A DNA stretch of 64,000 nt from Ferruginibacter sp. GTDB taxonomy: Bacteria > Bacteroidota > Bacteroidia > Chitinophagales > Chitinophagaceae. The notes under the pieces are model-generated. The model was not told where the DNA came from and did no database searches. It was given only the letters and a program-made list of their open reading frames with translations. The position numbers were made by a program, and so were the translations under genes. Of this stretch, positions 1 to 10,100 are shown in pieces. Where the stretch lies: contig JAOQAK010000055.1 of the NCBI GenBank assembly GCA_025963635.1, positions 124,001 through 188,000 on the forward strand, written 5' to 3'. Every line of letters starts with the position of its first letter. Positions within the stretch are counted from its first letter, which is position 1.

Positions 1-420
1 GCTTGAAGCTGCTGATCCTCCTGCTGCTCCGGTTGTTGCAGCTCCTACTACACTAAGTCCTCCCTTTGCCGAAACTGTTGCAGTCGAGCCAAACCAAGAA
101 TCTCCGGCGGCTCCACCAACGGTGAAATTATAAGCGGTACTTGGTGTAACTGTCACAACTTTCCTTGCATATGCGCCGCCGCCGCCGCCCCCAGTTTTTG
201 TACCATTATTTCCTGTTGAACCTCCGTTGCCACCGCCACCCCAACATTCTACAGTAATTTTAGTTACTCCGGGTGGTACGGTATAAGTGGAAGCACCAGC
301 AGTACTAAATGTTGTTTGTGTTTGCCCGAAGATTTCATTGCTTATTAATAAGCTATAGAAAAAGCTTAATGTAAGAAGCAGAGATTTGCAATTTAAATCG
401 GCCAAGTAAATTTTGATCAT
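1..420 (-). CDS. Glycine-rich secreted surface protein, N-terminal part (runs off the left edge)
   Basis: The minus-strand frame opens at the ATG complementary to 418-420 and stays open to position 1, giving 140 residues. It begins with a hydrophobic segment (about residues 13-30) that fits a signal peptide ending near IFGQ. It continues with a module starting STAGASTYTVPPGVTKITVE, followed by a CWGGGGNGG stretch and a run of six glycines. This 'VPPGVT-I-V-WGGGG' pattern is typical of glycine-rich domains at the start of large secreted Bacteroidota proteins, many of which carry a C-terminal T9SS signal. The rest of the protein, including any sorting domain, lies outside the window. The role is unknown, with a surface structural or adhesive function inferred only from composition. 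It has no near neighbour, since the next 690 bases upstream hold no intact gene. Confidence 0.75.
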   Translation of the reverse strand, partial: MIKIYLADLNCKSLLLTLSFFYSLLISNEIFGQTQTTFSTAGASTYTVPPGVTKITVECWGGGGNGGSTGNNGTKTGGGGGGAYARKVVTVTPSTAYNFTVGGAAGDSWFGSTATVSAKGGLSVVGAATTGAAGGSAASS

Positions 421-1108
421 AAAAATGTTTTAAAACGTGGGGTAATAGCACGGTTTTTATTTATTATGATTTAGAGGAATAGGGGTTAAGAAATGAAGAA
501 GCTGTCATTTAACCTTTGCTGCAAGAAAAAGAAAACAACATCCTTTCAAAACTTAAAAATGATTTTTTGTGGGATATTAAACAACCGTAAATCTTTATGG
601 CACAGCGCAATCAATTAAAAATTACGCATGTCAATAAACGTGCAATGGTTGGATTAATTATAAGAAATTGAAGTTGAGAGGTAACTAAATCTTACACTAA
701 TTAAAGAAGGATCGTTCTTTCGAGTGGTTAAAAAATAGCCCGGGAAGGTCATCGGTAGTATTGGAGTCTTTGGATGGATCAAAAACAAAAATATAGCAAA
801 TAACCTCGTCTACAAATTATTTTGATTGATTTCTTTTCAGATAAAGATGTGGCCCGGATAATTAAATCGCAAGCTATTTGATGGCTATGATTCTGCGCCC
901 TGCACTCCTCGCAATTCCTCATTTATAAAGATCTTGTTCAAATAAAATCAGCGATTTTCCTTTGAATGGAGGTAATAAAAGTCTCTACAGCATTTAACGG
1001 TTAAAGAGCATTGCAGATATCCCTGCAAATTAATTTAAACTAAAAAAAGAGTAGCAACAAACTTAATGACTGATTTGGAACATCTGTTCTTTATCGTATG
1101 AACAACTG
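421..1108. other. Non-coding stretch between the glycine-rich gene and a pseudogene
   Basis: No reading frame of recognisable content and no RNA gene is seen. The stretch is AT-rich and holds the upstream region of the leftward glycine-rich gene. A TAACCTTTG string at 510-518 resembles a Bacteroidota -7 box but points away from that gene, so it is not assigned. Confidence 0.5.
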
Positions 1109-1898
1109 CTATCTCACTATTACTTTAGTCACAATGATCTCTTTACCGGGTGTGGTAACTTTTAATTTGGTAAGTCCCGGGCGCCATCTTATTGGCCGGC
1201 TCAATGTATTCCCTTGAAGCACCCGGAGCGTGGAGGAGTGTTTTACTAAGCATGGTTTGACCTGCACTATTGACCAGGTTTATATTGTAAACCCCTGCCA
1301 GCATGTTTTTAAATTCTGCACCGACGATACCGTTTTCAACGGGGTTCGGAAATATCCTGATGCCGGAAGCCATCTCCCCCATTTTTAGCACTACAAAACT
1401 GCTATACTCAACACTTCCATCTAAACTTACATTGCGAATGCCGTAAAAATTATTTCCGCCTACGGGGTTTGCATCCACCCACCTGTAGACAGTACTATTT
1501 CGGTTTGCACAAATTGCAGCAGCAGTATTCGCCTTCATGAAATTTATGCCGTCTGTATTTTTTTCTACCTCTTAACGATTGATATTTATTTCGTTTTCAA
1601 CCGTCCATTCTACTGCTACATTTTCTGACTACTTGTACGCTTTTACGTTTTTATAGGTTACTGGCAAGGGGCCGGACCCTTGCTTAAATACAATCCTGAA
1701 CCTGCCTGCTGCGGCACTGCGGGCATCTCCATTGATCACAAAATCAAAAACAGAGGTTGCATTTACATTCACGGGGCTTTTCAAATTTGTATAGCTGTCT
1801 TCAAGCCATGCTGTCAATAATGGATCTAAACCAAGTGGCTTAAAATTCCCAGCGGTAACTGCGTGGGGTTGCCCTTGAAAGCTGAACAAATAAAGTGT
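1109..1898 (-). pseudogene. Remnant of a T9SS-sorted surface protein (C-terminal part, two stops and a frameshift)
   Basis: One minus-strand frame reads from about 1898 (YLFSFQGQPHAVTAG) leftwards through RFRIVFKQGSGPLPVTYKN, then a TAG at 1629-1631, NVAVEWTVENEININR, a TAA near 1575, EVEKNTDGINF, and on to the T9SS start IRIFPNPV. The pieces lie in the same frame and match, in order, the usual C-terminal layout of Chitinophagaceae T9SS type A proteins. At the very end the frame runs into an early stop at 1143. Shifting by one base at the four-base run 1160-1163 instead restores VTTPGKEIIVTKVIVR and a stop at 1109-1111, which is the expected sorting-domain tail. The gene therefore carries two nonsense codons, one single-base shift and a missing 5' part. 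It is not expected to make a functional product. Confidence 0.75.
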
Positions 1899-1904
1899 CG
1901 TCTA

Positions 1905-2368
1905 TTATATTCAACAAATAATAACATTGACAAGATGTTGCATAAGGCTGCAGACTACCTGCATGTAAACGATGACAAAAGTAGAAATGGATAAAAAATA
2001 TTTTTTTCAGCCCGGCTCCGCAGCCCTTTGATTGCATAGAATTTAACGATGATTTCCGGCAGATAGATGTACTGAATGAAATTCGTTTTTTGTGTATGGA
2101 TCTTGAATCGTTTGGAAGGAAGGACCTGGCGGATTTATTTTCAAAAGAATATTGCAGGCATTTCCCCGCAATGATTACCCAGAATAATGAGCTTCTTTTT
2201 ATCTATAAAAGTTATCGTTCAAATATCCTGGCAAAGGTGAACAGCCTAAGGGCGAGAAGCGCTGTGCGAGATACCGAAAAAGGAATTGCGCTGACTGAAG
2301 CAGGGAAATATCTTCGTTTAATGAATGACCATATTCAGCAGCTCGAACATCAAAGCGAAGGTGACTAG
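1905..2368 (+). pseudogene. Remnant of an aminoglycoside-phosphotransferase-like (COG2187) gene
   Basis: Two frames carry recognisable pieces of one protein. The first, about 1905-1985, contains KMLHKAADYLHVNDD. The second, from 1985 on, reads IFFSPAPQPFDCIEFNDDF, then IDVLNEIRFLCMDLESFGR and YKSYRSNILAKVNSLRARSA, ending at the stop 2366-2368. The stretch FDCIEFND..IDVLNE..FLCMDL is typical of the C-terminal half of the COG2187 phosphotransferase-like family, where a conserved HGDLH.RNIF segment should come first. Here that segment is scrambled at 1974-1995 by an in-frame TAG and a small deletion. The N-terminal kinase lobe is missing. The family's substrate is not known. An intact frame of 92 codons starts with TTG at 2090, but it holds only the end of the fold and is unlikely to be functional. 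Confidence 0.65.
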
Positions 2369-2427
2369 CCGAAGGATCCTGCCAGAACTAAAGACTAAAA
2401 AAATCTACTGTTGATCACAACATCATC

Positions 2428-3501
2428 TCATGCAACTGTGATTTCCTTTTCGAGGTAAACATCTTGTACCGCATGGAGCAGTGCGATCCCATCAGCAAAG
2501 GATCGCTGAAATGCTTTTCTGCCGGAGATCAGACCCATTCCACCTGCCCGTTTATTAATGATGGCAGTAATTACGGCTTCCCTGAGATCAGCCGTTCCCT
2601 CCGCAGCGCCGCCGGAATTGATCAAGCCTGCCCTTCCCATAAAACAATTCAATACCTGGTAGCGGCACAGGTCGATTGGGTGATTGGTGGATAACGCAGT
2701 GTACATGCGATCATCACTTTTTCCATAGTTGCCATTTTCTATATTTAACACTTTGTAGCCGCCATTATTTACGGGCAATTTCTGTTTGATGATATCCGCC
2801 TGTATGGTGACGCCGAGGTAATTCGCCTGCCCGGTGAGGTCGGCGGAAAGGTGGTAATCTGCATCAGCCCTTTTGAAAAACCTGTTTCTTAAGTAGCACC
2901 ATAAAATGGTGGCCATGCCCAATGAATGTGCTTCTTCAAAAATACCGGCTACTTCTGTAATCTGTCTTGTTGATTCTTCTGAACCAAAATAGATGGTGGC
3001 ACCTACTGCTGCCGCACCCAGGTTCCATGCGTCTTTCACAGAACCAAATTTTACCTGGTCAAACTTGTTCGGATAAGTGAGTAATTCATTGTGATTTAGC
3101 TTAGCTATAAAGGGGATTTTATGAGCATATTTCCTGGAAACAATGGCTAATCCGCCGATAGTGGTTGCTACCGCATTGCAGCCGCCTTCTAAAGCAAGGC
3201 GAACGATATTTTCCGGATCAAAATACATTGGATTTGGGGCGAAGGAAGCACCGGCACTATGTTCAACGCCCTGATCTACCGGCAAAATGGATAGGTAACC
3301 GGAATGGGCGAGTCTACCGTTGTTGAAAAGAGAAGCCAGGTTACGAAGGGTTGGTATATTCCGATTGGATAAGCTGTAAACATTATCAACAAAACCGGGA
3401 GAAGGAAGATGCAGGTTTTCTTTGCCGATGGCACTGCAGGCATGAGTAAGCAGGCTTTCATTTTCCTGGCCGATCAATTCTATTATTTCATTGGTATTCA
3501 C
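2428..3501 (-). CDS. fbaB: Class I fructose-bisphosphate aldolase, FbaB/DhnA type
   Basis: Cytoplasmic enzyme that reversibly cleaves fructose 1,6-bisphosphate into dihydroxyacetone phosphate and glyceraldehyde 3-phosphate in glycolysis and gluconeogenesis. The 357 residues follow the FbaB family closely from end to end: GYLSILPVDQGVEHSAGASF (about 69-88), YFGSEESTRQI (171-181), DYHLSADLTGQANYLG (215-230), ADIIKQKLP with the probable Schiff-base lysine at about 239, CFMGRAGLINSGGAA, and a C-terminus NAVQDVYL-like (LLHAVQDVYLEKEITVA). The length equals that of the usual family member (about 350). The ATG at 3499-3501 is the natural start, because the N-terminal residues align with the family. 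It stands alone, with remnant genes on one side and 590 non-coding bases on the other. Confidence in function is high. Confidence 0.95.
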   Translation of the reverse strand: MNTNEIIELIGQENESLLTHACSAIGKENLHLPSPGFVDNVYSLSNRNIPTLRNLASLFNNGRLAHSGYLSILPVDQGVEHSAGASFAPNPMYFDPENIVRLALEGGCNAVATTIGGLAIVSRKYAHKIPFIAKLNHNELLTYPNKFDQVKFGSVKDAWNLGAAAVGATIYFGSEESTRQITEVAGIFEEAHSLGMATILWCYLRNRFFKRADADYHLSADLTGQANYLGVTIQADIIKQKLPVNNGGYKVLNIENGNYGKSDDRMYTALSTNHPIDLCRYQVLNCFMGRAGLINSGGAAEGTADLREAVITAIINKRAGGMGLISGRKAFQRSFADGIALLHAVQDVYLEKEITVA

Positions 3502-4094
3502 AATTTTTTATTTTAAACATTAAAAAATTATTTCAACGCAGCAGGTGAAAACTATAAATTATTTCTCCTAAAATGATGCCAATCGGTTGTATCACATCAC
3601 AACCGTTTTGACCAATTGTTTTTCAATTTGATTTTAACTGAAACTGCAATATCAAATTGTATGGAGCTAACGCCCAATTCGTTTTTTTTTATTTATGTTA
3701 TTTGTTTTATTGCAGTTTTTGTTGATAAGACTACGATCCCCTTTCAACCAAAATGCTGACGGCAGTCAATAAATACTTTGATTATTTCCGACGGGTGAAA
3801 TCCAAGCCCCGACTGTCTTCAAGAGTTTGCCATTGGGAATTAAAAAATAATTATATGGACAGGGAATTTTGAGGCAACTGTTATCCGAAAACAGGAAATC
3901 TAATGAATTATTAACCAGGGGGCTCAGCAGTTGATCTGCCAATATTTATAAAACTTGTGTATAAGCAACTATAAGCCTGCAGTTTCGCATGAAGTCTTGT
4001 CTGCATTTGCGTTAGGGATTGAAGTGGAAATCCTTTTTGCCCTTCTTTCGGGGCAAAAAGATTGGAACGTAAAGCCCGCAAAACGCCCAAACAT
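3502..4094. other. Non-coding stretch upstream of fbaB and downstream of the surface operon
   Basis: AT-rich, with no recognised gene. It holds the upstream region of the leftward fbaB and, at 4033-4060, an inverted repeat just past the surface operon. A minus-strand open frame at 3911-4153 has no recognisable content. Confidence 0.5.
4033..4060 (-). terminator. Hairpin downstream of the surface-protein operon
   Basis: CTTTTTGCCC (4033-4042) pairs perfectly with GGGCAAAAAG (4051-4060) across an 8-base loop. It lies 34 bases past the stop of the last operon gene. No T-tract follows on the minus strand, so it could be a terminator or just a stabilising 3' end. Confidence 0.45.
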
Positions 4095-7061
4095 TTATTG
4101 TGTTGTAAAACTAACTCCCGTAGCATAAGAAGTTCCTTCACTATTGGTTGCATAAGCTCTTACATAATAGGTGGCGCCTGATGTTAACCCGGTAAGATTG
4201 CTGGTAAATGAAGCCGCAGTTCCATTGCTGGTTTTACTGTTAGCGATTGTTGGATTAACAGTCAAACTCCAACAAACCCCGCTGGCAGTAATCGCTGCGC
4301 CGCCGTTTGATAAGATTGTACCGCCACTTATTGCAGTATTGGAATTTATAGAAGTTGCAGCCGAAGTGGCTGAAAGAACAGGTACGTTCTGTATGATTTT
4401 TCCATTGATATTAACACCGGATCCGACGGTTTGCCCATATTGACTTACCGAATTGGTTAAGTCAGTCGTTATTTTCCCATTACTATTCACCATAGAACGA
4501 AGGACAACATTCACAGTAATAGCTCTTCTGGTGGCGGAGATACAGCCGGTAAGAGTCTTCCTGGCCTGGGCATAATAAGTTGTGGTACTGGAAATAATTG
4601 GCGTTGTATAATTGGTGGAATTTAATAACAAAACATTTCCGCCAGTTGCCGCATCATACCAATCCACTGTTTCATTTGTTAAGACCGAAGCTACCAGCGT
4701 AACTGAGCCGGAATTAACTACCGACGTAATGTTGAGTGCCGGGAATGTTATTTTTTTGATGCTACTACTTCCGTCCGATACAAACAAATTTCCTGTTGCA
4801 TCAAATGCAATCCACATTGGAGAACTTAATCCTGAAACAAATGTACTCACCACCCCGGCAGGCGTTATTTTCTTGATTGTGCTACTGAATTGATCTGCTA
4901 CATACAAATTGCCTGATGCATCAAATGCTAGTCCCGTGGGTCCGCTTAAACCGGTGGCAAAACTGCTTACAATACCAGCCGAAGTCACTTTTTTTATAAG
5001 GTTATTAGACTGCTCAGGTACAAACAAAATTCCCGATGCATTAAATGCTAATCCTTGGGGTCTATTTAAACCAGTGGCAAAACTACTCACAACACGGAGG
5101 GGAGTTACTTTTTTGATTAAGTTACCCGACTGGTCAGATACAAACAAATCACCCGAAGTATTAAACGCGAGTCCTACAGCGCTACCTAAACCTGACGCAA
5201 ACGAGCTAACTACACCGGTAGTCGTTATTTTACTGACAACGCCAGTGGATTGCTGTGCTACATACAGGTTGGCTGAAGCATCAAATGCAATTGCCATAGG
5301 AGTATTTAAACTGGTAACAAAAGAAGTAATTACCCCGGCAGGTGTTATCTTACGAATAGAGCCAGTATACTGTTCGGCCACAAATAAATTTCCTGACGCA
5401 TTAAAAGCCAGACCGGTTGGGCCATTTAAGCCGGTAACAAAATTCGTTACCACCGGTAACGCCCCATCAACTGGCAAAGCAGGTAAACTATTTATCGTTA
5501 CGGACTGCGTTGCAGTTCCGGTACAGCCCGCAGCATTCATTACTGTTACTGTATAATTACCGGAGCTACTAAAAGTGTTGATAGCCGTGCCCGTACTATT
5601 ACCGCCGCTCCATTGATAAGTTGGGCCTCCACTTGCCGTTAGCGTCACAGTAGTATTGCAGCTGGTAGCAACACCCGTTATGCCTGCAGTGGGTGATTGG
5701 TTGACGGTTACCGGACTGGTGGAGGTGGATGTGCAACCATTCACATTTGTAACAGTTAGGGTCACTGTATTTGCACCGGCGGTATTGTAAACATGAGTGT
5801 CAGCTCCCAAAACAGAAGTTGAACCGTCTCCAAAATCCCATAAGTAGGTTCCGCCGGTTGGCGCGCCGGTGGTGATCCAACTGGTATTGCTTAAAGTTAA
5901 GGTATTATTGTTACCGCTACCATCTGCTGCAGTAGTTCCGGAGCCTTCATTAAAACTCCAGTAAGCTGTTAAACCAGCAGCGGGGGTGGCGCTGCATTCT
6001 TTCATGTCTGACAGTATTTGTACTGTGCTCCTGGGATTCGTCCAAAACTTTGCTTCATCTAATGCACCAAAAAATCTCTGCCCTCCATCCTGGGCATAAC
6101 CGATAGAAGTTTGATTACCGGCGGCAGTACTTGGACTTCTAGGATTCACAGTATTTGAAGACACACTAAACTGAGTGCCGTTGAGATACAGAGACCAGGT
6201 TCCCGCATTTCTGACGATAGCAACGTGCTGCCAGATACCTACGGTAAGTGTGGCAGAACTTACCAGGTAGGATAATCCTCCTACTAATATTTGCAATATC
6301 CCTGTAGGCCCCGTCAAAATTCCATATCCGCCATTTCCTGTGTGCCCGTTATAAAATAGAATCTGGTTACCACCCGCACTTCCCGCGTTCCATTTTGCCC
6401 AAATTTCCATGGTAATATTATCGGTTGCATTCGTAAGAATAGGTCTGGACCCGGCAGATGTTCCTGAAAAGTTAAGTGCAGGGTTTGATCCACAAGCAGA
6501 GGGACCATTAAAATAATTTGCAAAACCTGAGCATTGCAAACCTGGTGAAATAGTAATGCCGGAAGCAGGCAAAGTATTTACTGTTGCGATTCCGGTTGCA
6601 ACGTTTTGTGTAGTAGCGCCCGTTGATGCAAAAGCTATATTGCCGGAGGCACCGTTAGCAGCGCTATTGGTTAAGCGAATATAAATGGTTGTAGAATTCA
6701 ACGTTCCTGTAACGGGTGATAAAGATAAGCTAGCGGAGAATGGACCAGCGGAACTGGTAGAAAGTTCATACCCGGTGACTGCAGTAGCGATGACATCCGA
6801 TATTAATCCCGTGCCCGAAACTACCAGTGTTTGTGTACCGGAAGGGGTGCCTGCACAAGTTGTAAATGAAGTTAAACTACCCGTTACCGTTATAGTTGAA
6901 ATGGGTATAGGGGGTGGCGCTAAACCAACACTCGTATTTTCGCGACGTGTTAAGGTATCTAACCCACCCGGATCGTTACGACTACCCGATGCGGTGACGG
7001 AAAAGGCACTGAGCAAACTGAGGACAATAAAACAAATCAGTTTTCCCCTTCGATTTATCAT
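4095..7061 (-). CDS. Secreted LamG - PKD - NHL-propeller surface protein
   Basis: A large extracellular protein, probably a binder or adhesin of unknown ligand. The start at 7059-7061 puts a good signal peptide first (MINRRGKLICFIVLSLLSAF); a start 15 codons earlier would precede it with an odd extension. Using the longer numbering, domains in order are: a Bacteroidota extracellular module (about 50-180), a LamG/concanavalin-like domain (205-420) ending LDEAKFW...LTAYWSFNEGSG, a PKD domain with YLWDFGDGSTS, six NHL/SMP-30-like propeller blades of the type GPTGLAFNASGNLFVAEQ and KITPAGV, an Ig-like stretch with YDAATGG, and a final fibronectin-like module ending YYVRAYATNSEGTSYATGVS. No T9SS C-terminal sorting domain is visible, which is unusual for this layout. 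The gene follows the collagen-like gene by about 100 bases on the same strand and is probably the last gene of that operon. Confidence 0.8.
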   Translation of the reverse strand: MINRRGKLICFIVLSLLSAFSVTASGSRNDPGGLDTLTRRENTSVGLAPPPIPISTITVTGSLTSFTTCAGTPSGTQTLVVSGTGLISDVIATAVTGYELSTSSAGPFSASLSLSPVTGTLNSTTIYIRLTNSAANGASGNIAFASTGATTQNVATGIATVNTLPASGITISPGLQCSGFANYFNGPSACGSNPALNFSGTSAGSRPILTNATDNITMEIWAKWNAGSAGGNQILFYNGHTGNGGYGILTGPTGILQILVGGLSYLVSSATLTVGIWQHVAIVRNAGTWSLYLNGTQFSVSSNTVNPRSPSTAAGNQTSIGYAQDGGQRFFGALDEAKFWTNPRSTVQILSDMKECSATPAAGLTAYWSFNEGSGTTAADGSGNNNTLTLSNTSWITTGAPTGGTYLWDFGDGSTSVLGADTHVYNTAGANTVTLTVTNVNGCTSTSTSPVTVNQSPTAGITGVATSCNTTVTLTASGGPTYQWSGGNSTGTAINTFSSSGNYTVTVMNAAGCTGTATQSVTINSLPALPVDGALPVVTNFVTGLNGPTGLAFNASGNLFVAEQYTGSIRKITPAGVITSFVTSLNTPMAIAFDASANLYVAQQSTGVVSKITTTGVVSSFASGLGSAVGLAFNTSGDLFVSDQSGNLIKKVTPLRVVSSFATGLNRPQGLAFNASGILFVPEQSNNLIKKVTSAGIVSSFATGLSGPTGLAFDASGNLYVADQFSSTIKKITPAGVVSTFVSGLSSPMWIAFDATGNLFVSDGSSSIKKITFPALNITSVVNSGSVTLVASVLTNETVDWYDAATGGNVLLLNSTNYTTPIISSTTTYYAQARKTLTGCISATRRAITVNVVLRSMVNSNGKITTDLTNSVSQYGQTVGSGVNINGKIIQNVPVLSATSAATSINSNTAISGGTILSNGGAAITASGVCWSLTVNPTIANSKTSNGTAASFTSNLTGLTSGATYYVRAYATNSEGTSYATGVSFTTQ

Positions 7062-7161
7062 GGAAATTAAGTTAAGAACCAAGGTGAATGGTATAAGTGG
7101 CAGCATTGTGTTTTAAATAAATCGATGAGTGAACGACTTCTAAAATCGATCGCAGCATACC

Positions 7162-10100
7162 TTAATAAAAATAATCAAATTGAATACGGTCACCGGCTAA
7201 CAAAGCATACGAGCCATTAAAACTCGCGTTATATGTTAAAGCAGCTCCGGTTACACTATAAGCCGTATTGCTAATTCTGATACCATTTATGTACATTTTA
7301 ACAACGCTGTTGGCTGACTTGCTTTGGGTCAATGTAAATGCTGTTTGTGAACCTGCTGCCGTAAATTCATCTGCCACTTCCCTTACGGTAGTACCGGCAA
7401 CTGCAGAAATAGTGCCGCCGGCAATGGTAATGTTTGCACCCGCCGTAAGAACACTCCCATCAGCAACTAATATTTGAGAAACCAACCCCCCTGATTTTAC
7501 AATAGAAGTACCGGTTATTGATGTACCAGTTAAGTCGCCCGTCAATGTACCTCCTGACAATGTTAGATAGCTGTTGGTATCCACGCTACCATCTGCTTTT
7601 AAAAATTGGGTGGCTGTGCCTCCGGATTTTACAATTGTGTTACCGGTTACTGCCCCTGATGAAGTAACACTGGTTAACGTTCCTACAGAAGTAATAGCTG
7701 GTTGGGCAGCCACGGTTACCGTACTGGCTGTGGTAGCATTACCAGCAGTTAATCCGGCTGCGGTCCCCGTCAAGTTAGTGGCTACGCCTGCGGACGGGGT
7801 GCCTAAATCAGGCGTTATTAAAGTGGGTGAAGTGTTCATTACAAATGTGGATCCTGTTCCTGTTTGCGAAGATATACTGGTTGCATTTCCTACACTGGTG
7901 ATTACTCCGGTAAGATTGGCGTTGGTGGTTACCGTTGCTGCGTTGCCTGCGATATTACCTGTCACTTTTGACCCACTTACTGTTTCAATTTTTGCATCGG
8001 TTACATTCGCATCCAATATCTTATTGGTAGTTACTGCGTTTGAAGCGATTTTTGATGCGCTGATAGCTGCATCACTGATGACAGGTGTTGCAGCCGTACT
8101 ACCGGAACCTGCCAGATCACCAGCCAATTGTATTTTTCCTTTTGCCACAAGCGTTGCGTCTGGAGTAGCACTAGAAACGATCGCTGCATCCACATAAGTT
8201 TTCGTTGCTTTTTCCGTTGGAAATTTTATATCAGAATTTGAAGCCAATGTACCATCAGTGCTTTTATTCGCTGTATTTTCTTTGGTTGCTTCCGCAGTTG
8301 TAGCACGGGTTACCTCAGTTGCCAGGTTTGTGGTAAGGGTTACATCGACATTTGTACGGTTAGTTGTTTCGGTAGCAAGATTTGTTATTAACAAACCTTC
8401 AGCTGTGGTGGCACGGGTTGCTTCTGTTGTTAAACCTGTGGTCAATACCCCCTCAGCAGTTGTGGCACGACTGATTTCTGTAGCAAGGCCGGCTGATCCG
8501 GCAGAGGAGGCTGCATCTACATAAGTCTTTGTTGCTTTTTCTGTCGGAAATTTTATATCCGAATTTGATGCGAAGGTTCCATCAGTGCTCTTGTTGGCAG
8601 TTGCTTCTTTGGTTGCTTCTGCTGCAGTTGCACGGGTTGCTTCAGTCGAAAGATTTGTTGTTAATAAATTTTCTACTGTGGTGGCACGGGTTGCTTCGGT
8701 TGTTAAACCGGTGGTTAATACTCCTTCAGCAGTGGTAGCACGACTGACTTCTGTAGCAAGGCCGGCTGACCCGGTGGAAGATGCTGCATCTACATAAGTC
8801 CTGGTGGCCTTTTCTGTCGGGAATTTTATATCCGAATTTGATGCGAAGGTTCCGTCAGTGCTCTTGTTGGCAGTTGCTTCTTTCGTTGCTTCTGCTGCAG
8901 TTGCACGGGTTGCTTCAGTCGAAAGATTTGTTGTTAACAAACCTTCGGCTGTGGTGGCACGGGTTGCTTCGGTTGTTAAACCTGTGGTCAATACTCCTTC
9001 AGCAGTGGTAGCACGACTGACCTCTGTAGCAAGGCCGGCTGATCCGGTGGTAGATGCTGCATCTACATAAGTCCTGGTGGCCTTTTCAGTCGGAAATTTT
9101 ATATCGGAATTTGAGGCGAAGGTTCCGTCAGTGCTTTTGTTGGCAGTTGCTTCTTTAGTTGCTTCTGCTGCAGTTGCACGGGTTGCTTCGGTTGAAAGAT
9201 TTACAGTTAATAAATCTTCTGCTGTGGTGGCACGGGTTGCTTCAGTTGCTAAGCCTGTGGTCAATACTCCTTCAGCAGTTGTAGCACGACTGACCTCTGT
9301 AGCAAGGCCGGCTGAGCCGGTGGAAGATGCTGCATCTACATAAGTCTTTGTTGCCTTTTCTGTCGGGAATTTTATGTCAGAATTTGAGGCGAAGGTTCCG
9401 TCAGTGCTCTTATTGGCAGTTGCTTCTTTCAGGCCTAGTTCAACCACTGCTGTTGTAGAGTGATAGTAATTGCTCAACATTACCGCTGTGTCTGCGATAT
9501 TCAATTTACCCGCTAATGCATTATTTATATTAGCTGCCGATGCATACCCACTCAGCATGGCCGCGGTATCTGCGATATTCAGTTTTGTATCCAAAGCGAT
9601 CTGGGAAGCAGCGCTAATTGGCTTATCCGGATCAGCGGTGTTGTTTATGTTATTTAAACCCAAGTTAGTTTTTGCGTCTGTTATTGTGGCGGCACCTGTG
9701 CCTCCATTGACTATTGCTACAATGCCCGTTAAAACATTTGCGCTTGATGACCCAACTGGCCCCTGCGGCCCTGTTAGGCCGGTTGCCCCAGTTGTTCCTG
9801 TGAGGCCTTGTATGCCTTGCGGACCTGCCGCTCCGTCTATTCCATTTGTTCCATTAGCGCCGGTTGCTCCGGTCAAGCCAGTTGCACCTGTGATGCCGGT
9901 CAAGCCTTGTATTCCCTGTGGACCTACAACGCCATCTATTCCATTCGTTCCATTAGTACCGCTTGGTCCGGTTAAGCCAGTTGCACCCGTTAAACCGGTC
10001 AGACCTTGTGGACCTACTGCACCGTCTACCCCATTTGTTCCGTTTGCCCCGGGAGCACCGGTTAAACCGATCAGGCCTTGTGCACCTTGAGCACCCGTTC

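Noticed and set aside
3911..4153. 80-codon minus-strand open frame overlapping the end of the LamG-PKD-NHL gene
   Set aside because: It overlaps a better-supported gene, has no recognisable domain and no signal peptide, and its start codon lies inside that gene.
7162..8180. Possible prophage, because the C-terminal part resembles phage tail fibres
   Set aside because: No other phage gene is nearby, the protein has a signal peptide and sits in a T9SS-linked operon, and such fibre-like modules are shared by bacterial surface proteins.
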